Assembly: GCA_032716605.1 (NCBI GenBank) | Contig: CM064523.1 | Span: 47,322,064-47,386,063, forward strand | DNA length: 64,000 nt | Direction of reading: 5' to 3' | From: Paralithodes platypus | Taxonomy: Eukaryota > Arthropoda > Malacostraca > Decapoda > Lithodidae | Shown: positions 32,494-43,199 of the stretch, one piece after another | Layout of the letters: every line of letters starts with the position of its first letter | Numbering within the stretch: the first letter of the stretch is position 1 | Program-made: the position numbers and the translations under genes | Notes under the pieces: model-generated | Told to the model about the DNA's origin: nothing | Databases searched by the model: none | Seen by the model: only the letters and a program-made list of their open reading frames with translations

Positions 32494-34350
32494 TGTTACG
32501 ACCTGGCACTCGGGTACACAAGGGCTCTCAATCAGGACTCTAATACGGCTCGCTGCCACAACGGAAACACACGATCCCAACCCCTGAGTACTGCCAGCCG
32601 AACAAAAAACACCAATACCCTCCAGAGTTCAATCTGCTATAACGGGGTATACAAGAACTCGGTACTAGTGTTCAACAACAGACTAATAAAGAGACAGGAA
32701 TTCTCTAGTCTGGTCAACAATCAAACAAAGAAGTAAGAAACAACAACACCAAAGAATAGTGTTTGGCCGAAGCCGAAGTAATCCACCCTTGACTAAGAAC
32801 TTAAGAAGTCCTCCACCCTCTACTTCGGATCGGCACTATTACGTTACGTTAATTAATAGTCCTTAAGCATCGAGCAAGGAATCTTCTGAAAAAAGTTAGA
32901 TGCTTCTCGGATGCTCGTAAGAAGTACGTATCGGATTTTGAACAGTAATTCAATAAGAAAAACACTGGCAATTAAATACTATTACAGGTTTAAATTGGCA
33001 TAAGAATAATTAAAAGAATATGCAATAGTAAATGGCAAACATTAAAAAGAAGTACTCCGCAAATGCAACGGCAATAGCCTACTCGGATTGTGCTCGTGGG
33101 CCACTAATCACTAAAGTAGCCAAGCTTGCAACACATGAAATCAATAGTGCATAAACAATATCATACATAAGGAAAGCTTCAATACTATTCTGTATCTACT
33201 AATCGAGTAAAGTCTAGCTGGGGTACTGTGGGCAAAAGGTAGCAGTGACTGAGCAAAAACGGCTCGTAGCCTAGCGAAGTCCTCACAACTGTTTAAAGTA
33301 TTACGTTAACACTAACAAGTGCACTTTGAGAAATCCAGATCCCTTGTATCTGGTTTTCTCCCGGCTCCTTGACAAAGTAAAAACAAGCTGTTAATAAAAT
33401 ACAGGGTGGTTAGGCTCTTGCCCTCACGCACTGTAAATTATTAACTCAACACAGTCAGCCGCGAAGACAACCTAGGCTTCACTGAACCGAAACGAGTATG
33501 CAGGTTTATCGCTTAACCACTGCATCAAACAACAACTCGTAACACAGAAAAGCCTTACCCCAGTCTAGCATTACCTAGACTAGCAGAAACCAGGAATAAT
33601 AATAATAACACACAGGGAAATGCATAGACAAGTGCAACAAACATAAATCAATCCTATTCTAAGTTAACCCTTCCAAAATAGGCTATCTAATAGGCATGTA
33701 TCTCATGAGAACTCAAGCGATAATACGTTGGCTGACTAGCTCTGCACCAACGGGACCATGGAAGTTAAAAAGGGTAGGGAAAAGAGGAGATAAGAATGTA
33801 AGGTAGTAGAGAAAGTTCACATCAGTCAGAAGAATATATAGTTAGCAAGGGAAATGAGAAGTCGCTCTGCCTAATGAGTTCTGATCAAAAAATGGCTAGA
33901 CTTCCCTTTTTATACTCGGCCCTCTAGTGAGCCCAACGTGAACTACTAAGGACCGCCCACTGACAATCATTACGTAATTTCTCTCTCTCCTCTGGGATAG
34001 ACAAAGGCTTTCCTAGCACTGAGGGGAGGGGGGGGGGGGGGGAGTGCTAGTGAGTTAGGCCCACCTCCCGCATGGCGCACCCACTGACCCCCAACTGTGG
34101 CTGCCGCTTCTCCCATCATTACAAATAAGTTTTACACACAATACTTATAACTAATGATATAAAATAGAACTCGTTGACTCAGATGAAAACAAAATACATA
34201 TTCATATTACTTATAGTACAACGGCTCACATGAACTAAGTTAGGAAACTCTACATAGACTACAGCCAAAGTTCCTGCCCTGACGATCCTAGCGAGAGTGG
34301 GGCATGACTAGGCGTTCTGTACAGCATGCTCACACTGGACATGCGTCACA
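32494..34350 (-). repeat. 5' LTR of the Gypsy element (1857 bp)
   Basis: This is the transcribing LTR in the element's orientation. Length differs from the 3' LTR by four bases, fully explained by changes in a T run (near 32763), a TA repeat (near 33838) and a G run (near 34030). At 1.86 kb it is long for a Gypsy LTR. It includes a T(A)-rich R/U5-like portion and a G/C homopolymer. Confidence 0.93.
33905..33914 (-). promoter_or_regulatory. LTR TATA box TATAAAAAGG
   Basis: The minus strand reads GAGTATAAAAAGGGAAG in the upstream third of the 5' LTR, which leaves about 1.4 kb of LTR downstream. It is the best core-promoter candidate for genomic RNA. The start site is not determined. Confidence 0.55.
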
Positions 34351-34354
34351 CCCT

Positions 34355-35169
34355 CAGCAATTATGAAGAGAAAGTTGAGGGGCAAGGGAAAAATGTGACG
34401 CTTTGGCTTCCAATCTTGGTAGATTGGGAGGTAAATCCACGGAAGAGACGCCGTCACTTGAGATCTAGAAAATATATAAGTTAAAGGAACAGTCAGAGTA
34501 AGTTATGGGTATGGCAGAGATTGCTCAGCTCTCACTCTGATAGACCAGCCCTCACAATGACTAGAACCCAATCCTCTCAGCATCAGCTAGGAAAGGCCCT
34601 AGAAAGCCGCCTTTGGCGGGGGGATAGCTCCCCTATTTCAAACCCTTTCGGGGTTGGGCACCCGCATTCTTTTTATCAGTTCTTAGTATTATCTTTCCCT
34701 TCTCCCGTCCTCGTTTCAATTATTCGTCTCTATACTTTATTCCACGTTCATTTGCTCACATTATATTTTATTCTACCTTTCTTTTCAATCATCTGTCAAT
34801 TCACCAAAGTTTGTTCAATTCCTCATGTTATTCTAATCACACCTCCTTAATTTTCACTGACCCTGACAAGCTCCAACGGCCACCAATCATACGCCTTGTT
34901 ATATATTTGAAATTCAACTATCATTTCCTAACTCAACTATCTACAAATCCTTCTTCTTTATATGTTTTACTAATCCTCACATATTAAGCTTATACTCTCC
35001 ACCAATACATAGGCCTATAGGGTCAAGCCACTGTTGACCTGATTTATACAATTTATTATACAGCACGCAAAGACCCGTCACCACCGCCTGCCACTTTTGA
35101 TTTACCATATAAATAGGAACCATCGGTCGTACAGCTCCGTCTATATCAATACAATATGAGTCCCTATAT
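34355..35169. other. Non-coding DNA with three short hairpins in a row
   Basis: At about 34597-34675 CCGCCTTTGGCGG, GGGGGATAGCTCCCC and AACCCTTTCGGGGTT follow each other and are succeeded by a T-rich run. They may be the end of a retroposon or a structured RNA; I cannot name it. Nothing else is supported. Confidence 0.4.
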
Positions 35170-35375
35170 AGCTCTATTTCCTGACAAATCTCAATACTTT
35201 AACGAGTGGTTGTGGTTTTTACCTATGTGTCTCTTCTACTTCTTGCTATTCGTTTCTCTCCTTTTCCCTTACTCTTAATTAGAGGAAAAGCCTGGCCACG
35301 TTGCTGGGATCATAAGGTCTGTGTGGCCCATATATGTATGTAGATATCTTTCTCTCCCCCTCCTTAGTGGTATAT
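35170..35375 (+). repeat. Dispersed repeat copy (GGTCTGTGTGG family)
   Basis: The copy shares GGGATC..AAGGTCTGTGTGG, a TATCTGTGT-like block and a pyrimidine tail with about 6810-6995 and the inverted copy at 37640-37830. It has no reading frame. It could be a SINE lacking visible tRNA boxes or the tail of a larger element. Confidence 0.55.
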
Positions 35376-37025
35376 AAGCCAGGGCCTAAATAAAAGGAAG
35401 GCTTAGCGAGCAGGGTTTCTTTTGTGTGTGTCTTTGTAGCTATTGGTGTAGACATTTATTGTTTGGTTTTGGGCTTCTGCATTTTTGATGAGAGAGAGAA
35501 AGAGAGAAAACTTTAAGCTTGCAACGTAATTACTTTAGTTGTTCATATTATGGGAAGTTTTATTACTAGAATTGTACTTTAAAAACCACTATACACCATA
35601 TACGCGAATATACGTGTTCATGGTTCTCTTTCTCTAATACTCACACTCTCTGTATGTCTGTTCTCACCCATCTGCTCGCTCTCCTTGTTGTTATCCGTCC
35701 TTCCCACTCTCCCTCATTAGCCCCCACATCAAACCATTAAGGACCTACAGGTAAACATTATCTCAAAGGTTATGATAAATTAACAACAGTCTGGCTAGTA
35801 CGCAAACTTCGTGACCCGTGTCCTCCTGCCTACTGCTAAATCCTCCTGTTAACAACATTACTCCCCCTCCCCCCCCCCCCCCCCAATATATCCCCTGCCT
35901 TCACAGGTTACCTGCCCATCACCTTCACCTCCCCATCCCCTCTCAATGTATCTTGACTTTCTCTTCCATATGACCTTTGCAATGTTCCTCCTCTGGGATT
36001 GCTCTATACCACTTGTAATCCACTGCATGCCCTCTACCTCTCATTTAAAATATTTCCCTGAGGTTTTTCACCACCCTATAATGTTACTATAATCCCGCAT
36101 AACAATCTTCAACTACGTTTTCGAACACCCTCACACTTCCCTTGCAATTTCAAACAAACTCTGCCTTCAAAAGACCCAACAATTCTCGCTCAAAACTTGC
36201 CCTCTACATCCGTCCTAATAATCCACAAGCCATTACTTGGTTATATCCTTACCATTTCATCTAACTTCAGCTTCACCATTACCCCCACTAAACCAATAAA
36301 CTCAAACACTCTATCCCCAAATATGTGTATCCTTCTTTTACCATCCACATCAAATTCATCCTTTATTACTGGTGTCCCAAAATCCTGTTTTTTTAACCAG
36401 ACCAATCAACTCCTCTTCTGTTCACAACAAAATATATCACACCTCTTCGAAACCCCCTTACCCGTCCTCCTCCCCACACATCCCCAAGGAGAATCATCAT
36501 AAATATAGAGAGAGGAAGCAAGATCGGTGGGATATCATGATGGCAGAGCAATATTGGGTCGTATTGGGCAGGGCTGTAAAGGCCAGTTCGGAAATGGGAA
36601 TTGTACCTTCAAGCTAATTAATTCCCTGTGTTCCAATTGGTTTCCTCGTTGATTCTCGTTGGTTATATTATTTACGCTAAATATCCTTGGGGGTGAGATG
36701 AGAGAGAGAGAGAGAGAGAGTGAGAGTGAAAATGAGTGTCACTGAGAGAGAACTACATCCAAGACGTTGGTGGTGTTGTGGGTAAGGCTTTACATCAGCA
36801 TCCTATTGGTCTGGGGTTTAATACTAAGTTAAGCTTATATAATATAATTATTTTATATTATAATTGGGCCCGGGAGAACAATGACAAACCTGTTTAATCT
36901 GTGTGTGCGCAAGTCTATAACTTCTTCCACCTAATTACAGAACTTTCCTTCAAAAAGTTTGCCTTTTTTTCTGAATTTGGTTATTCCACCCTTTTCTGTT
37001 CAACTCTCTCTTTCCCTCTCTTACT
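35376..37025. other. Non-coding stretch with homopolymer and GA/CT tracts
   Basis: It includes a C16 run near 35869-35884, a C/T-rich stretch at 35900-36480 and (GA)n near 36701-36720. Frames at 36197-36617 are low-complexity Pro/Ser/Thr translations without known motifs. No gene is supported. Confidence 0.5.
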
Positions 37026-37175
37026 GGATAAAAAACACCATCTGAGGAAGAGCACTTTATTGACAACGTTTCGCAGATAGCTTCATCAGGTCACTCTGCG
37101 AAAATCTGGTCACTCAGGTCAAATCTGCGAAACGTTGTCAATAAAGTGCTCTTCCTCAGATGGTGTTTTTTATCC
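37026..37175. repeat. Perfect palindrome, 52-bp arms and 46-bp loop, Penelope-like terminal motif
   Basis: Arms at 37026-37077 and 37124-37175 are exact reverse complements. The arm sequence contains GCGAAACGTTGTCAATAAAG. On the minus strand the left arm is preceded by CTGATGA (37083-37089), giving CTGATGA - short helix - GAAA, the core order of hammerhead ribozymes described in Penelope-like elements. The right arm lacks the CTGATGA half. It may be a head-to-head pair of Penelope-like ends. Confidence 0.8.
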
Positions 37176-37639
37176 ATTCTGTCTACTTTTCAAGTACCAC
37201 TCAACCCTCTCTTACTCTCTCTCTCTCTCTCTCTCTCTCCTTTTCAAAGCTTTGCAGTTCTGCCTTCCCACCAATTTATTCTCCTCTCTTTCTTTCCTCA
37301 TTCCTTTCAACACCTTCTGGCCTTTGTCCAGCATACTTCTCTTTCACTAAAACATTCTCTCCCCTCCCTCTCCCTCTCACTATCTATACAGTATGTCTGC
37401 CTGTATGTATGTCCCTCAACCACAAATCAATCTGCTGGACATGTTGGAAATAATCACTACATCCATAACAAAAGAACACCATAAGGCTAAATATTATATA
37501 CATGTAAAACTCACAATGCAAAAGTAAGAAGAAACTCCGCTGCCTGTTAACATGATAAACAGATGTGGGAACCATTTTATACTTAAAGTGTTAAGAGTCA
37601 TTATGTATGCAAATATTGATTACAAATAGTAGTGGAGAG
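37176..37639. other. Pyrimidine-rich non-coding stretch with a (CT)n tract
   Basis: (CT)n lies at 37215-37239 and CTCCCT-rich DNA at 37340-37380. No gene is supported. Confidence 0.5.
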
Positions 37640-37830
37640 AGGGAGAGAGAGAGAGAGAGAGACAGATAGAGATATTTATACAGAGATACCCTGACCACAC
37701 AGACTTTGCGATCCCAGAGAGGTGATCAGGACTTAAATCTAGTAGATTCTAGTAGAGATAGCTAGCCTGTGAGTAAGAGAAAGTGGAAGGAAAGGGTAGC
37801 AAAGCAAAACGCTCGCTCACCACCCTCTGT
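37640..37830 (-). repeat. Dispersed repeat copy (GGTCTGTGTGG family), inverted
   Basis: The reverse complement shows GGGATCGCAAAGTCTGTGTGG, then TATCTCTGTATAAATATCTC and a (CT)n tract, as in the two other copies, plus an upstream CAGAGGGTGG shared with 6830-6845. It directly abuts the TIR element at 37839. Confidence 0.6.
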
Positions 37831-37838
37831 CTCTCCGG

Positions 37839-39212
37839 CAATAGGAGCGTTCAATCTGTAGACAAGCTTGCCAGATGTCACCAGATTCATCAATTATTGT
37901 AATAAAATGTGAACAAGACTAAGAAGGGTGTTAGTTTCTAAATTATTTTGTCGATTTTTCCTGTAGTTAATAGAGTTTCATGACAAGCGGTTTTAATCTC
38001 ATATATTCTTCATATATATATATATTAAAATAATCTCTTACATATTTTAGCTATATCGTATATTTAAAATAAGAGAGCAGGCAAATATATTGTGTTGTGA
38101 AATAAATCCATTACAAATTGGTAAATACTGGTTGCAATAAATAAATAGTATATGATATACCTTATTTTGTATGCTAATGATATATTATAATAGTTTTATA
38201 TAAATGAAACAACGATTTTATGATTATATTGCCATTGCATTCAGTTACTTATTTTTCTCTGAACAGGACTGCCGGACTTGAGAAGCAGCTCATTTTTTAT
38301 AGAGGCTGTTGATTGGCTAATGGATAAGAGTATGAGTAGTAAATCAAGATATCTTTATTATTTCATATATAATTTGTAAATACTTTAATTACAAGCAATT
38401 TCAAGAATTGAGTCATGTTCTACAGAGACATCCGAGCACCCTGGTATAAAATATGTCACATAAAATAAACTATTAACGTCAATATTATAAAGTGAACACA
38501 TACAACATAAAAAGGTATGAGAAAAATCACTAAGCGATAGAGGAGACTGCCTGCCGAGACGGCTGAGTTCTCGAGCTATCAGCCAATCAGGGGCTGATAT
38601 CCTATCTTACCAGCACCGTAGATACTTACCCTGGTGTTAGGAAGCCCCTGCATATGTTAAAAATGCAGAGGCTTGTGATTGGCAAAGGTGGGTCAGATGT
38701 AATCTGAGACTCAGTCAATTTACAAATCTCGCTTACAAGTTGGCTTTATCAATTTGTATTTCGCTTGTGTTCACTTTATAATATCTATGTTATTAATGTG
38801 TTATATGTGATATATTTTAGCTCTCATGGTTCGTATATAACTTTAGATTATTACATTATCATTAAAATTGCTTGCAATTTTAGAGTTTCAATAATATATA
38901 TGGAATAATGAAGATATTTCAACTTTATCAACACAAATCAATCAACAACCAATCAGTATCTTATGTATACAATATTCTACTCTACAATGAACACTATTAA
39001 TGCACTTAATAACACATATATCCATTAGATGTATCTGTTAAACACCATAATGTAAGAAAAAGTAATCTAAAATAATACTTGATGTTTTAAAATCACAACA
39101 AAATAGATAAAGTAAGTATTAGCAAAGTTCACATTATATTATTTTATTCGTGATAACTTAAAGAATCTGGTGACATCTGGCAAGTGTGTCCACAGATTGA
39201 ACACTCCTATTG
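37839..39212. mobile_element. Non-autonomous TIR element, 1.37 kb
   Basis: The ends CAATAGGAGCGTTCAATCTG (37839) and the complement of CAATAGGAGTGTTCAATCTG (ending 39212) form 50-bp inverted repeats with a few mismatches. Weaker symmetry extends inside. The interior is AT-rich with several GATTGGC/GCCAATC words (about 38310, 38580, 38675) and no transposase. No target duplication is clear, so the superfamily is unassigned. Confidence 0.75.
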
Positions 39213-39250
39213 TCGTACATGAAGACAGTTGGAGAGAGAGAGAGAGAGTT

Positions 39251-40220
39251 GAATTGAATTGAATTGAATTGAAACTTTTGATTTAGCCACACACATGATA
39301 ATCATAATACAAAATTAACATTACATTGGCTGAGCCTTGTGAGAGATAACTCTCTTAAAGGTACATAAAACTTAAAGTCGAAAGCTTATACAGTAATAAT
39401 ATGAAAATACATGTAAATATTTTCATAACTGCACGCAATAGAAGACGCAATCCGGGTCAAAATTATATTTACTAATCAAATAGATGTAACGAAGTGTTTA
39501 TGTTTTTATAATTTTAATATCAAGTTATAGTTCCTTTAGACACTCTACAGTTAAGGTTATTAAACAACTTGTGCAAATTAGTATCAGTATGCTAGCGAAG
39601 AAATTAAAATATTTCCAAAGAGCAAAATTATATAATCAAAGCGACCCCAAGATATTAGTCCCAGACCACATGTGTATGTCAATACATGGATGGGCCCATG
39701 TATTTATCCCATCTCTATTAGAAAAGTATATTACGGAAACAAATAGTAATTATATACACGCATTTACACTTACACCAAAATATCAACCAATACTCACTCA
39801 TACACACACATATACAGGACGTACATCCACACGCTGCACAAAAATACGCACTTACACATACGGATACATAATACACATTTGTACACGTACATGCACTTAC
39901 ATATACGCATGCACCCAGAAGTACACACGTATTTATCTTCATACAGATATACCCAAGGACTTCACACATACATATACATATACTGTATAAATGGAATGTT
40001 AATATTTGGACAGTAGATGTCTTTTTTAATGCAACTTTGAAGCCAGACACTGTGATTATATTTTGCAATGCTTGTGGTAACTGATTCCAAATGTTAACGC
40101 CATGGTAATTGATAGATGTTTGGGATTGGCTAGTCGTTCTTAATGGAATTTCAAGTTGGTTGAAATGTCTTAACTCTTATCTTTGAATAATTCGATATCG
40201 AAATAATCCCTCATTGCAAA
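39251..40220 (-). pseudogene. LINE 3' fragment with (TTCAA)n tail
   Basis: Reading leftward from about 40200, the frames give a LINE C-terminal signature: HFNQLEIPL, SINYHGVNIWNQLPQAL and GFKVALKKT (about 40200-40015). The rest is non-coding with a degenerate ACACAT-rich stretch (39750-39960). The element ends in (TTCAA)n (39249-39274 on the plus strand as TTGAA units), typical of L2/CR1-group tails. It is heavily 5' truncated. Confidence 0.65.
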
Positions 40221-40264
40221 TGTGGTTCAATGATTTAAATACAAATAAAGCGCTGCAATAATAT

Positions 40265-40274
40265 ATATATATAT

Positions 40275-40362
<88 letters not shown>

Positions 40363-40400
40363 GGGGGGGGGCTGGAAGGAGAGAGTGTGTGTGTGTATGT
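40265..40400. repeat. (GA)n microsatellite with G-run and (GT)n
   Basis: An almost pure GA tract of about 100 bases (40275-40357) is followed by G10 and a short TGTG run. Confidence 0.95.
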
Positions 40401-40604
40401 TAGTAAACGGAAAGGTCAGGTGAAGGTATTGAGGGATAAACGTTTACAGCGGCACCTCGCATCTACTTTCCGATGAGTGTTGAGAGCAGAAAAGGTGCTT
40501 TGGAGAGAGAGAAAGATGTTGGAGTGGCTTTTTTGTGTGTGTTAGTCTTTATACGTTGTCAAGGTGTCTCCCAACTGGGTGCGAGCATGTCAAAAACGCT
40601 AGGG

Positions 40605-40705
40605 TGTACTAACACACCCACTAAATATATCCGCCTTGGTTGGGATCGAACCCAGGTCAAGCAGATTCACACGAAAGCGTTCTTTCCACCCGACAGCCGC
40701 AGCAG
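40605..40705 (-). repeat. tRNA-derived SINE head or tRNA relic
   Basis: On the minus strand CTGTCGGGTGGAAAGAACG precedes GGGTTCGATCCCAACC by about 35 bases, giving A-box-like and B-box-like elements of an RNA polymerase III promoter. The flanking fold does not give a clean cloverleaf, so I call a SINE head and not a tRNA gene. Confidence 0.5.
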
Positions 40706-40719
40706 TAAAAGGTAATACC

Positions 40720-42424
40720 TATTGCTCTGAACTGTTCTAATGCCCCCATGAATTATTTTGAAATAAGTCCATTAAACACATGCCCAAGTTGTGATTACCT
40801 TCTATCAATGTTTACCGTTTCAAGTTTATCATAATGTTTGGTATCAGATTATAAACACGGACATACAGAATGAATGAGTGAACATTATTGAGAGAACACG
40901 TACGAAGGCAAAAACCTGAAGACTGATGAGACTACAAGTAGGAAGCGAGAGTGAAAGTGTAATGAAAAAAGAGTGAATAAAGGTAATGAAGCCGACAGAG
41001 ACATATGATTAATGGCTGAGTGAGAGTAACGAGAGAGAGAGAGTGTGAGAGCAAAGAGGATGGTGGGGGAATAAGAAGGGTTAATGAGAGACGAAGAGAA
41101 TATAATTGTATACTAGTTTAAATAATGCGTCTATGAATGTAAATAAGAATATATAGGAGAACAATTAATGGATAACATAAATATATGTAAGTAAAGACCA
41201 CAAATAAGAGTAAATAAAAAAAGTGATGAACAAATTCTACGAGTTACTGAGTGTGGCAATAGGTGGACATTAACAATAAGTGAAATACACAAATAACGAA
41301 ACGTAGATAATATATTTATAAAGTTGGAAAGCAAGACAAAAAGGAGATATATTTATAAGGAACAGGAGACGTCTAATGATAGGTTGTATATAGCTGCTAT
41401 AACATATTAAGGTATGAGATCTGGTAAGGTACAATAAATTACAGCTCATAATTGTTAGATAATTTAAATGGGCTATAAGATGAGGCAAAGTGTTTTACAA
41501 GCATCAAGGTTATATGAAAGCTCAAGGCAGGTCCCTGTGTTTTTTATCATCCGTGATTTATGCGAAGTTAGTTGTTGGTAGACATTAAGGTTAGAAGATA
41601 GTGTTTAGGATATACACAAATTAATAAATTGAGGCGTTGGTTGCAACTTTTTCGCCGCACGAGACAGTGCTACTATACTGTATGTTTACACATCACGTGA
41701 CGTGACTTGGAGATGGGAACCATAGCATCGTCACAGTATGTTCCAATATGGCTGATCTTCATCTGTACTACAAGATGATGACGATATAGCAGATATACGA
41801 TATTCTTAACAGTGTTATTTGTTTAATTATATTTCTAAATATAATAACAAGAGGTTAGAATCTCTATCTAGTATCCAAATGATGGAGTTATCTACACTAC
41901 ACTCAAGCACATACCCATACCACAAGAGTTTGGGGACAATTATGTTAAGCAGCACTGGTGTATGAGCCATATCAGGACTGTATTTATGGCAGGTTGGTCG
42001 CAATATAAAAACAAGAAAAAAACATAATATATAAACTAGGTACAGTATATTATATCATATACCCCTAGTTTTGCTTACATAGATTACAAGTATTTGTTCT
42101 GGTAACTCAAGGTTCTAGTTCAACACGGTAACCATTCATCCACAATCCTTATTCTGCGGACTCACACTGAGAAATACAAAACAAATCTGAAATTATGTAG
42201 GTGTTTTAGGATTTTAATTTTCAAGTCAATGTTAGGTCTTTAAAAAAAAAACTGTTATATCACTTACAATACTCTCATTATTACAATGTGTGTGAAATAT
42301 TGAGATAGTTACCTCCCGGCGGATGGGATTCTAGGGTAGCTACAATATCATGGTGAGACAGGATCTAGGTTAGGAATAAGTCCAGGTAGTGATCAGAAAA
42401 AATTAGGCCAGTAGAAATTATGTA
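40720..42424. other. AT-rich DNA without supported genes
   Basis: Short purine-rich patches (40860-41100) and AT-rich DNA hold no domain-bearing frame. Minus-strand frames at 41131-41488 are leucine/isoleucine-rich translations of AT-rich DNA and are not supported. Confidence 0.5.
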
Positions 42425-42937
42425 CACTTGGTCAAAAAAGTATCTGCATCCCTACGCTGATCATCTAGTGTTTAAAGCTCGGTAGGGTTGCCACTACTGC
42501 CTGCAACTTTATCCATGTATTATTATGTTCCTTCCAACAACCAACCATACTCCTAAAATCGATTAATGAAATTTACAAACACATGTGGCAGTCCGTGGAC
42601 TCAAACCCAGGATGCTCACACCGAAAATCAACACCTTATACATCGCACCACGAAGACAGTTAAAGGTTGGTGGACACTGCCTACGATTTATTATGCAACT
42701 TCGAATCCTGCATATCAATCTAAGCATGTACACACATCCCAACTGCAACTCACGTAGGCTATGCATATGTGAATGGAAAGAGCAATTAATGGGGCCTTAA
42801 CCACTTAGGGAAGTCCTCTCTCAGAGACGATCCTCTCTGACACATGGATATAGTTGCAGGCAGAGATATCAACCTTATCGAGCTGTACATACCAGATGAT
42901 CAGCGTAGGGGTGCAGATACTCTTTTGACCAAGTGTA
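42423..42937. mobile_element. Tc1/mariner-like MITE, 511 bp, TA duplication
   Basis: The ends CACTTGGTCAAAAAAGTATC and the complement of CACTTGGTCAAAAGAGTATC form inverted repeats that continue with few mismatches for nearly 100 bases (CTGCCTGCAACTTTATCCAT against CTGCCTGCAACTATATCCAT). TA flanks both sides (42423-42424, 42936-42937). The CACTTGGTCAAAA start resembles Tc1-like ends. A SINE lies in the middle. Confidence 0.88.
42555..42740 (-). repeat. tRNA-derived SINE inside the Tc1-like MITE
   Basis: On the minus strand CGTGGTGCGATGTATAAGG (A-box region) and GGGTTTGAGTCCACGG (B box) occur in the same order and context as in the two SINE units at 48768-49291, including the upstream AATCGTAGGC and CCTTTAAC words and the downstream AATTTCATT. 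It is a diverged third member of that family. Confidence 0.7.
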
Positions 42938-43199
42938 CATAACAATAATTTGATATCATGATGTCCTTAAATATTTTCCTGTGCTAAGTACAAAGGAGTA
43001 CAAAGGAAATCAAGCAACAACAGGTCTAGTGACCCTTCTAGGTTGCTTGTCCTCCAAAACACTGAGGATCAAGTGTCCAAACAGTGGTTTAGAGTGGGTA
43101 AGGGAACATTGGAAAGGGAACTACTGCCCTGCCACTAACGTGGCAGGACTAGGAAGTTAGTAGGGGACATATGGGTTAGTAACTGAGGGCAGGATAAAG

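Larger units (their letters stand above)
24911..34354 (-). mobile_element. Ty3/Gypsy LTR retrotransposon, Gmr1-like gene order, 9.4 kb
   Basis: Two long terminal repeats (24915-26767 and 32494-34350) flank gag and pol frames on the minus strand, and the CCCT duplication occurs on both outer sides (24911-24914, 34351-34354). A primer-binding site follows the 5' LTR and a polypurine tract precedes the 3' LTR. Pol domains run protease, integrase, RT, RNase H, unlike the usual Gypsy order in which integrase is last. This arrangement is known from the Gmr1 group of Ty3/Gypsy elements, first described in cod and other deuterostomes. The near-identical LTRs indicate a recent insertion. Confidence 0.95.

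Noticed and set aside
34521..34850. Plus-strand 109-codon frame after the Gypsy element
   Set aside because: Low-complexity hydrophobic/Ser-rich translation of T/C-rich DNA with no motif.
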